Shown here: positions 4,696 to 9,790 of the stretch, piece by piece
How positions within the stretch are numbered: the stretch's first letter is position 1
Layout of the letters: the number at the start of each line of letters is the position of its first letter
Assembly (NCBI GenBank): GCA_944387745.1
Contig: CALXGD010000005.1
Coordinates: forward strand, 1-9,790
Length of the DNA stretch: 9,790 bases
Direction of reading: 5' to 3'
Source of the DNA: an uncultured Oscillospiraceae bacterium
GTDB taxonomy: Bacteria; Bacillota_A; Clostridia; Oscillospirales; Oscillospiraceae
Made by a program: the position numbers and the translations under genes
Notes under the pieces: model-generated
What the model was told of the DNA's origin: nothing
The model's input: only the letters and a program-made list of their open reading frames with translations
Databases searched by the model: none

Positions 4696-5940
4696 ATGGC
4701 GCAAATTACCCTGGATATGTACCAGACTGCAGGAATTGCCATGCTCCTGTTTGTTCTGGGTCGCTTCCTCACCACCAAGATTGAGTTTCTGAGGAAGTGC
4801 TGCATCCCTGCCCCAGTGGTGGGCGGACTAATCTTCGCCCTAGTCCACTTGGGCCTGTACCTGGCTGGCATCGTCGAGTTTAAGTTCGACGAGAACGTCA
4901 AAAATTTCTTTATGACCCTGTTCTTCACCAGCGTGGGCTACACCGCCTGTTTCCGTCTGCTGAAGAAGGGCGGCAAGAAGGTGCTGTTTTTCCTGGTACT
5001 GGCCATCGTCATGGTGTGCTTCCAGAACGTGCTCAGCGCCGCGCTGGCGGGCGTGTTTGACTGGGATCTCCGTCTGGGCCTGTGCACCGGCTCCATCCCC
5101 ATGATCGGCGGACACGGCACCGCCGGCTCCTACGGTCCCTACATGGAGAAACTGGGCATTGACGGCGCAAGCGTTGTGGCTATCACCGCCGCCACCTACG
5201 GCCTCATCGCCGGCTCCCTCATGGGCGGCCCCATCGGCCGGAGCATCATCGAGGGCCGCCGCCTGGGTCCCGACCCCGACGCCGCCAACATGATGATGGC
5301 CGAGGATGAGACCGAGGAGCAGCGGGCCAAGGCCAACGACCTGGGCATCGACGCCTTCACCAATGCCGCCATCCTGCTGATTGTGGCCGCCGGCCTGGGC
5401 ACCCTGCTCACCGCCGCGTTTAACAGCGTGCAGATTAATCTGTACGGTATGACCATCAAGTTCACGTTCCCCACCTATATTGGCTCCATGGTCATTGCCG
5501 CCATCATCCGAAACTTCTGCGACGCCAAGCGGATTATCCTGCCCGCCAAGGCCATCGACACCTGGGGCAATGTGTCCCTGTCCATCTTCCTGGCCATCGC
5601 CCTGATGAGCGTGTCCCTGTGGCAGCTGGCTGACCTGGCCGTCGCTATGGTCGTCATGCTGATTGCCCAGACCATTATGATGTTCTTCTATGCCCGGTTT
5701 GTGGTGTTCAACGTCATGGGCCATGACTACGAGGCCGCCGTTATGACCGCCGCCTTCTGCGGCTTCGGCATGGGCGCCACCCCCAACGCCATGGCCAACA
5801 TGCAGGTGCTCACCAAGCGCTTTGGCCCGGCTCCCCAGGCCTACTTCGTGGTGCCTCTGGTTGGCTCTCTGTTCATCGACTTCTTCAACGGTGTGATCAT
5901 CACCCTGTTCCTGAACTTCCTGCCCATGTTCCAGGGCTGA
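4696..5940 (+). CDS. gltS: Sodium/glutamate symporter
   Basis: GltS imports glutamate with sodium ions across the cytoplasmic membrane. The 414-aa product is close to the 401 aa of Escherichia coli GltS and has about ten membrane helices in two repeats. Each repeat carries the family's glycine-rich signature: GGHGTAGSYGP (138-148) and GFGMGATPNAMANM (356-369). A charged cytoplasmic loop (about 183-218, EGRRLGPDPDA and AEDETEEQRAKAND) separates the halves. The ATG at 4696 is preceded by AAAGGAGAG (4681-4689) at good spacing; an in-frame ATG at 4675 lies upstream of that site and is unlikely to be used. Codon choice is strongly biased to C-ending codons, more than in the kinase operon, hinting at high expression. 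It is transcribed alone, between its own promoter and a strong terminator, next to a GlnL-like regulatory pair. Confidence 0.95.
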   Translation: MAQITLDMYQTAGIAMLLFVLGRFLTTKIEFLRKCCIPAPVVGGLIFALVHLGLYLAGIVEFKFDENVKNFFMTLFFTSVGYTACFRLLKKGGKKVLFFLVLAIVMVCFQNVLSAALAGVFDWDLRLGLCTGSIPMIGGHGTAGSYGPYMEKLGIDGASVVAITAATYGLIAGSLMGGPIGRSIIEGRRLGPDPDAANMMMAEDETEEQRAKANDLGIDAFTNAAILLIVAAGLGTLLTAAFNSVQINLYGMTIKFTFPTYIGSMVIAAIIRNFCDAKRIILPAKAIDTWGNVSLSIFLAIALMSVSLWQLADLAVAMVVMLIAQTIMMFFYARFVVFNVMGHDYEAAVMTAAFCGFGMGATPNAMANMQVLTKRFGPAPQAYFVVPLVGSLFIDFFNGVIITLFLNFLPMFQG

Positions 5941-5954
5941 GTTCCCTCTTCTGT

Positions 5955-5988
5955 GGCAGCGGCTCCCTCGGGAGCCGCTGCCTTTTTT
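5955..5988 (+). terminator. Strong intrinsic terminator of gltS
   Basis: A perfect 12-bp stem (GGCAGCGGCTCC with GGAGCCGCTGCC) and a 4-base loop are followed immediately by TTTTTT. It begins 14 bases after the gltS stop. On the minus strand no T-run follows, so it should not efficiently terminate the converging hcp transcript, for which no separate terminator was seen. Confidence 0.96.
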
Positions 5989-6016
5989 CGTGTCATCCCT
6001 CCCGTGCGGACGGACT

Positions 6017-7663
6017 TCACCCGGCTCTGGACCCGAAAAATGTCTCCAGGTCCTCTTCCACGGTCCTGATACCTGCCAGGTGAAATCGCTCTGTCAGTAC
6101 CTTGGCCACGCCGGGGGAGAGAAAGGCGGGGAGGGTGGGGCCCAGGTGGATGTTCTGAATCCCCAGGGAGAGAAGGGCCAGCAGGACGATTACCGCCTTC
6201 TGCTCGTACCAGGCGATGTTGTACACGATGGGCAGGTCGTTGATGCTGTTCAGCCCCAGGATCTCCTGCAGCTTCAGGGCGATCACCACCAGGGAGTAGG
6301 AGTCGTTGCACTGCCCCGCGTCCAGCACCCGGGGGATGCCCCCGATGGAGCCCAAATTCAGCTTGTTGTACCGGTATTTGGCGCACCCGGCGGTGAGGAT
6401 CATCGCGTCCTTGGGCAGAGCCTTGGAAAATTCCGTATAATATTCCCGGCTCTTGTGCCGGCCGTCGCACCCGGCCATGACCACGAATTTTTTCACGGCT
6501 CCGGACTGCACCGCCTCCACGATCTGGTCCGCCAGGGAGAGCACCTGATGGTGGGCGAAGCCGATGGTCAGTTCGCCCCGCTCTAGCTCCTGGGGCGGGG
6601 GACACTGCTGGGCGTGGCGGATGAGGGGCGAAAAGTCCTTGCACTCTCCCACGTCTCCCGGGATGTGGGGACAGCCGGGGTAGCCGGTGGCCCCGGTGGT
6701 GTACAGCCGATCCTGATAGCTGGGTTTGGGGGGAACGATGCAATTGGTGGTCATAAGGATGGGACCCTGGAAGGCCTCAAACTCCTCCCGCTGCTGCCAC
6801 CAGGCGCCCCCGTAGTTGCCCACCAGATGGGGGTACTTGCGGAATGCGGGGTAGGCGTGGGCGGGGAGCATCTCTGAGTGGGTGTACACATCCACTCCGG
6901 TGCCCTGGGTCTGCTCCAGCAGCATCTCCAGGTCCCGCAGGTCGTGGCCGGAGACCAGGATGCCGGGATTGTTCCGCACCCCCAGGTTCACCTGGGTGAC
7001 CTGGGGCGAGCCGTAGGCACCTGTGTTGGCCGCGTCCAGGAGGGCCATAGCCCGCACCCCGTACTGGCCCGTCTCCAGCACCAGGCCGGTGAGCTCCTCC
7101 GCGCTGAGGCGGTCGTCCAGGGTGGCGGCCAGGGCCCGCTGGAGAAAGGCGTCCAGCTCCTTGTCCTCCCGGAGCAGGGCGTTGGCGTGCTTGGTGTAGG
7201 CGGACAGCCCCTTGATGCCGTAGGTGATCAGCTCCCGCAGGGAGCGGATGTCCTCGTCCTCCGTGGACAGCACTCCCGCGGTTTTGGCCTTCTCCCCGTA
7301 CTGGGCGGGTTCTCCAGTCCACCGGGCGGCGGCGGGCAGCTCCTCCGGCCGGTCCACCTGGGGGAGAAGGGCATTCTTCCGCTCCAGGGTGCCGGTGATC
7401 CGATCCGCCAGGGATTTCCGGTCAAAGTTGGCGTTGGTGATGGTGTCAAACAGATTCCAGGTGATATAGTGGTCCACCTCTCCGGCCACCTCCGCCCCCT
7501 GGGCCCGGAGCCGAGTGGTGACAGCGGATAGGCCCTTTGTCACATAGACCAACAGGTCCTGCATGGCCGCCACGTCAGGCGCCTTGCCGCAGACCCCTCC
7601 CTGGGTGCAGCCGACACAGTGGGCGGCCTCCTGGCACTGATAGCAAAACATGTTCTCGTCCAT
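6017..7663 (-). CDS. hcp: Hybrid cluster protein (hydroxylamine / nitric oxide reductase)
   Basis: Hcp is a cytoplasmic iron-sulfur-oxygen enzyme that reduces hydroxylamine to ammonia in vitro and nitric oxide to N2O in Escherichia coli, protecting against nitrosative stress. The product is 548 aa. The N-terminal cluster motif is C7-x2-C10-x8-C19-x5-C25 ([19 protein letters not shown]), the type found in strict anaerobes, with an extra Cys16. The hybrid-cluster ligands known from Desulfovibrio vulgaris are all present by alignment: H240 (SGHDL), E264 (HSEML), C308 (TTNC), C399 (MAGC, the persulfide site), C427 (TAGC), C452 (GQCNDS), E487 and K489 (YEQK). AAGGAGGAG (7671-7679) precedes the ATG at 7663 by 7 bases; an in-frame ATG at 7687 lies upstream of this site. 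No hcr-like reductase gene is adjacent, so another electron donor, such as ferredoxin or rubredoxin, is likely. It is convergent with gltS and apparently a single-gene unit. Confidence 0.96.
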   Translation of the reverse strand: MDENMFCYQCQEAAHCVGCTQGGVCGKAPDVAAMQDLLVYVTKGLSAVTTRLRAQGAEVAGEVDHYITWNLFDTITNANFDRKSLADRITGTLERKNALLPQVDRPEELPAAARWTGEPAQYGEKAKTAGVLSTEDEDIRSLRELITYGIKGLSAYTKHANALLREDKELDAFLQRALAATLDDRLSAEELTGLVLETGQYGVRAMALLDAANTGAYGSPQVTQVNLGVRNNPGILVSGHDLRDLEMLLEQTQGTGVDVYTHSEMLPAHAYPAFRKYPHLVGNYGGAWWQQREEFEAFQGPILMTTNCIVPPKPSYQDRLYTTGATGYPGCPHIPGDVGECKDFSPLIRHAQQCPPPQELERGELTIGFAHHQVLSLADQIVEAVQSGAVKKFVVMAGCDGRHKSREYYTEFSKALPKDAMILTAGCAKYRYNKLNLGSIGGIPRVLDAGQCNDSYSLVVIALKLQEILGLNSINDLPIVYNIAWYEQKAVIVLLALLSLGIQNIHLGPTLPAFLSPGVAKVLTERFHLAGIRTVEEDLETFFGSRAG

Positions 7664-7739
7664 TACTGGGCTCCTCCTTGCGTCCATAGAGTGCCGTTAG
7701 TATGCCCAGAGGGAGCGGGCTGCAAGTCGGAGGGACAAG

Positions 7740-7772
7740 AAAAATCTCCGGCTGAAGTTCAACAGCCGGAGA
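7740..7772 (-). terminator. Intrinsic terminator of the prfC unit
   Basis: On the minus strand TCTCCGGCTG (7763-7772) pairs perfectly with CAGCCGGAGA (7745-7754) over an 8-base loop and is followed directly by TTTTT (7744-7740). It lies 18 bases after the stop of the HAD relic and about 160 bases after the prfC stop. It separates prfC transcription from hcp. Confidence 0.92.
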
Positions 7773-7790
7773 CAAGTCGCATTGAGAGAA

Positions 7791-7919
7791 TCAGTGGTTC
7801 AAAATTTGGGCCACCCCGTCCTCCTGGTTGGAGGGGACGACCAGGTCAGCGGTGGCCAGGGGCCCGGAGGCGGCGCTGGCCATGGCTCCCCTCATGCCTG
7901 CCGCGAAGTAGGGGCACAC
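7791..7919 (-). pseudogene. C-terminal relic of a Cof-type HAD phosphatase
   Basis: The 42-codon minus-strand frame reads YFAAGMRGAMASAASGP and then LATADLVVPSNQEDGVAQIL before TGA (7791-7793). This matches the end of Cof-type HAD-IIB hydrolases, where a segment like AAGxxVAMxNA is followed by KxxADxVxxSNxEDGVAxxI. The other roughly 220 residues, including the catalytic DxDGT motif, are absent: prfC ends at 7935 and its TAA lies in the same frame 5 codons upstream. A GTG at 7919 could start it but has no good ribosome binding site. It is best read as the leftover of a deleted gene that once followed prfC, with the original terminator retained. A short functional peptide is much less likely. 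Confidence 0.7.
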
Positions 7920-7929
7920 AATGTGTGTC
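7914..7929. repeat. Short inverted repeat at the prfC/relic junction
   Basis: CACACA and TGTGTG flank a single central A, 6 bases past the prfC stop codon. It marks the place where prfC meets the HAD relic. It may be a deletion scar or chance; the loop is too small for a normal hairpin. Confidence 0.4.
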
Positions 7930-7934
7930 CCTGC

Positions 7935-9539
7935 TTAAAATTTCGCCCCGCCGAACTCGGCCAGCTTCAGGCCCTTGTTCCGTTCCTGCACCCACTGGAT
8001 GGACCACTGGGAGGCGAACAGCAGCAGCTGATTCCCCTTGTAGTCCTCTACCAGCTTGGCGTCGTTGGGGAGAAGCAGGTCCTCCTCCTTCAGGGCGGGG
8101 GCGTCCTCGTCCTCTTTCACAATCCACCGCAGATACTCAAAGGGCAGACCCTCCTTATAGAGCTCCACGTTGTACTCGCTTCTCAGGCGGTACTCCAGTA
8201 CGTCGAATTGCAGAGTACCCACCACGCCCACAATGACCTCCTCCATGCCGGTGTAGGGGGTTTTGAAGATCTGGATGGCGCCCTCCTGGGCGATCTGCTC
8301 CACGCCTTTTAGGAATTGCTTGCGCTTCATGGTATCCACGGAGCGGATGCGCTCAAAGTGCTCTGGGGCAAAGGTGGGAATGGGGTCGAATTTGAACTTC
8401 TTGCCTGGCGCGCATAAGGTATCCCCGATGGAGAAGATGCCGGGGTCGAATACACCGATGATGTCCCCGGCGTAGGCCTCCTCGATGATCTCCCGCTCAG
8501 CGGCCATGAGCTGCTGGGGACGGGACAGGCGGATCTTTTTACCCCCCTGGACGTGGTAGACCTCCCGGTCCGCCTCAAACTTGCCGGATACCACCCGCAT
8601 GAAGGCGATGCGGTCCCGGTGGGCCTTGTTCATGTTGGCCTGAATTTTAAAGACGAAGGCGGAGAAGTCCGAGTCGAAGGAGTCAATCACCTCGTCTCCG
8701 GCCCGTCGGGGCAGGGGGGCGGTAGTCATGCGGAGAAATTCTTCCAGGAAAGGCTCCACGCCGAAGTTGGTGAGGGCGGAGCCGAAGAATACCGGGGACA
8801 GCTTGCCGTGGCGCACCCGGTCCAGGTCGAAGTCACAGGAGGCGCCGTCCAATAGCTCAATCTCCCCGATCAGCTGCTCCCGCTTGTCTGTTCCGATCAA
8901 ATCGGCCAGGGCGGGGTCGTCGGGCTCGATTTCCGTGGCGGTGGCGGCCTTGGCGTTGGTGTTGGAGGTGAAGTGGATCACCTTCCGGTTCTGCCGGTCG
9001 TATACTCCCTTGAACTCCTTGCCGCAGCCGATGGGCCAGTTGACGGCGTAGGTGTCGATGCCCAGCTCGTGCTCCAGCTCCTCGCACAGCTCGAAGGGGT
9101 CACGGGCCTCCCGGTCCATCTTATTGATAAAGGTGAAGATGGGAATGTCCCGCATGGCGCACACCTTGAACAGTTTCCGGGTCTGGGCCTCCACACCCTT
9201 GGCGGCGTCGATGACCATGACGGCGGAGTCGGCGGCCATGAGGGTGCGGTAGGTGTCCTCCGAAAAGTCCTGGTGGCCGGGGGTGTCCAGAATGTTGATG
9301 CAGAACCCCTCGTACTGGAACTGCATGACGGAGGAGGTGACGGAGATACCCCGCTGCTTTTCAATTTCCATCCAGTCGGAGGTGGCGGCGCGGGTGTTCT
9401 TTTTGCCCTTCACCTGGCCCGCCTGGGCGATGGCGCCCCCATACAGCAGAAACTTTTCCGTTAAGGTGGTCTTGCCGGCATCCGGGTGGGAGATGATGGC
9501 GAATGTCCGGCGGCGCTTGATTTCCGATTCCAAAGACAT
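7935..9539 (-). CDS. prfC: Peptide chain release factor 3 (RF3)
   Basis: RF3 is a translational GTPase that removes RF1/RF2 from the ribosome after peptide release. The 534-aa product is close to the 529 aa of Escherichia coli RF3. GTPase motifs are in order: G1 SHPDAGKTT (17-25), G2 RGISVTSS (63-70), G3 DTPGHQDF (85-92) and G4 NKMDR (139-143). The sequence between G1 and G2 (TRAATSDWMEIEKQ) is the RF3 signature that separates it from EF-G. The C-terminal part ends WSIQWVQERNKGLKLAEFGGAKF, split by no frameshift. The ATG at 9539 has GGAGG at 9547-9551, 7 bases away; an in-frame ATG at 9605 lies inside the predicted -10 box and is excluded. It is transcribed from its own promoter (9606-9634) and ends at the terminator at 7740-7772. 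Confidence 0.97.
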   Translation of the reverse strand: MSLESEIKRRRTFAIISHPDAGKTTLTEKFLLYGGAIAQAGQVKGKKNTRAATSDWMEIEKQRGISVTSSVMQFQYEGFCINILDTPGHQDFSEDTYRTLMAADSAVMVIDAAKGVEAQTRKLFKVCAMRDIPIFTFINKMDREARDPFELCEELEHELGIDTYAVNWPIGCGKEFKGVYDRQNRKVIHFTSNTNAKAATATEIEPDDPALADLIGTDKREQLIGEIELLDGASCDFDLDRVRHGKLSPVFFGSALTNFGVEPFLEEFLRMTTAPLPRRAGDEVIDSFDSDFSAFVFKIQANMNKAHRDRIAFMRVVSGKFEADREVYHVQGGKKIRLSRPQQLMAAEREIIEEAYAGDIIGVFDPGIFSIGDTLCAPGKKFKFDPIPTFAPEHFERIRSVDTMKRKQFLKGVEQIAQEGAIQIFKTPYTGMEEVIVGVVGTLQFDVLEYRLRSEYNVELYKEGLPFEYLRWIVKEDEDAPALKEEDLLLPNDAKLVEDYKGNQLLLFASQWSIQWVQERNKGLKLAEFGGAKF

Positions 9540-9566
9540 AGAAAGTCCTCCAGAGAGAGAATGAAT

Positions 9567-9591
9567 CCGGCCTGTACAGGACAGAAGCCGG
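9567..9591 (-). promoter_or_regulatory. Stem-loop containing a 10-bp palindrome in the prfC leader
   Basis: CCGGC (9567-9571) and GCCGG (9587-9591) can pair and enclose a perfect palindrome, CCTGTACAGG (9571-9580), which overlaps one arm. It lies between the predicted transcription start and the prfC ribosome binding site. It could be a dimeric repressor site or an mRNA structure; no known regulator is identified. Confidence 0.4.
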
Positions 9592-9605
9592 AGAAAAGTC
9601 AACAC

Positions 9606-9634
9606 ATTCTATCATATTCCAATATAACCCGCAA
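9606..9634 (-). promoter_or_regulatory. Promoter of prfC
   Basis: On the minus strand TTGCGG (9629-9634) and TAGAAT (9606-9611) are exactly 17 bases apart, and the -10 has the extended TGA in front (TGATAGAAT). Transcription would start near 9599, giving a leader of about 60 bases. Confidence 0.75.
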
Positions 9635-9653
9635 GAAAGAAATCCTCGAAAAA

Positions 9654-9790
9654 GAAAATTTTGAAAAAGAGCTTGACAAAAACTGGCCTAAGTGATATTC
9701 TATCAAAGCTGTCCGGCAGGGCGGCCCACCGGGAAGCTGTGGCGTCGAGATCCGCGAGAAATCGAGAAGATTTTGGAAAAAAGATCTTGA
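9654..9790 (+). repeat. Duplicated promoter-upstream sequence (tandem promoter array)
   Basis: The sequence leading into the -35 at 9654-9676 (GAAAATTTTG, an A-run, then CTTGA) recurs at 9766-9790 as GAAGATTTTGG, an A-run, then ATCTTGA at the very edge. The CTTGA elements are 114 bp apart. The second copy would place another -35 at the window end. Closely spaced repeated promoters of this kind are typical of rRNA operons and other stable-RNA genes. Confidence 0.6.
9673..9701 (+). promoter_or_regulatory. Strong plus-strand promoter leading off the right edge
   Basis: A perfect TTGACA (9673-9678), a 17-base spacer and TATTCT (9696-9701) with an extended TGA in front, preceded by an A-rich tract (9651-9670) as in UP-element promoters. 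No open frame with a ribosome binding site follows before the window ends, so the product is downstream. The first transcribed bases can fold: AGCT...CCGG pairs with CCGG...AGCT at about 9706-9737. Confidence 0.75.

Noticed and set aside
4840..5724. Long minus-strand frame (294 codons) antisense to gltS
   Set aside because: A shadow of the codon bias of gltS: its translation is His/Gly/Asp-rich and low in complexity, while gltS on the other strand is unmistakable.
6878..7531. Long plus-strand frame antisense to hcp
   Set aside because: A shadow of hcp produced by high GC in third positions; no start signals and no known protein.
7684..7722. hcp promoter candidate: CATACTA matching the sigma-G -10 on the minus strand
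   Set aside because: No matching -35 lies 16-18 bases upstream, and the housekeeping alternative (TTGCAG with TACTAA) matches only three of six bases in each box. The true hcp promoter remains unlocated.
9706..9790. Riboswitch or tRNA in the right-edge leader
   Set aside because: Short stems can be drawn, but no conserved riboswitch core or tRNA cloverleaf is visible, and the duplicated promoter sequence explains the end of the region better.

Overview
The window looks like a piece of chromosome from a GC-rich, anaerobic, spore-forming Firmicute, most likely in or near the Oscillospiraceae. The evidence is a germination protease gene (gpr) divergent from rpsT, a YcbB-type response regulator, an oxygen-sensitive hybrid cluster protein, AGGAGG-type ribosome binding sites and strong GC bias at third codon positions. 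Taxonomy is inferred from gene content and composition only.

Left part (1-2095). The 5' end of rpsT (ribosomal protein S20, minus strand, TTG start) runs off the left edge and has a clear housekeeping promoter. Divergently transcribed gpr follows on the plus strand, with a GTG start that matches the family N-terminus. Converging on gpr from the minus strand is a possible 31-codon membrane peptide gene. It has a promoter resembling the mother-cell sigma-E consensus and a 10-bp hairpin right after its stop codon. Next on the plus strand is a 94-aa protein with a C-terminal membrane helix that I cannot assign to a named family.

Centre (2096-5988). This is a regulatory and transport block. A six-helix membrane histidine kinase overlaps by 4 bases a response regulator with a YcbB (GlnL-type) output domain. 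A terminator follows, then a 349-base AT-richer intergenic region with a 9-bp direct repeat spaced 22 bp and a promoter with an A/T tract upstream. After it comes gltS, a sodium/glutamate symporter, which ends in a textbook terminator. The layout suggests that the two-component system senses glutamine, glutamate or a related metabolite and controls gltS, as GlnK-GlnL controls glutamine use genes in Bacillus subtilis.

Right part (5989-9790). Two independent minus-strand units follow. hcp (hybrid cluster protein, NO/hydroxylamine detoxification) keeps every expected cluster ligand. prfC (peptide chain release factor 3) is upstream of it. Between them is a 42-codon relic matching the C-terminus of Cof-type HAD phosphatases, followed by the prfC-unit terminator. 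At the right edge a plus-strand promoter with a perfect -35 is followed 114 bases later by a near copy of its upstream sequence. This is a tandem promoter array, probably driving an rRNA operon or another strongly expressed unit just outside the window.

I found no CRISPR array, insertion sequence, tRNA or defence system. The most unusual item is the small minus-strand sporulation-type gene candidate beside gpr.
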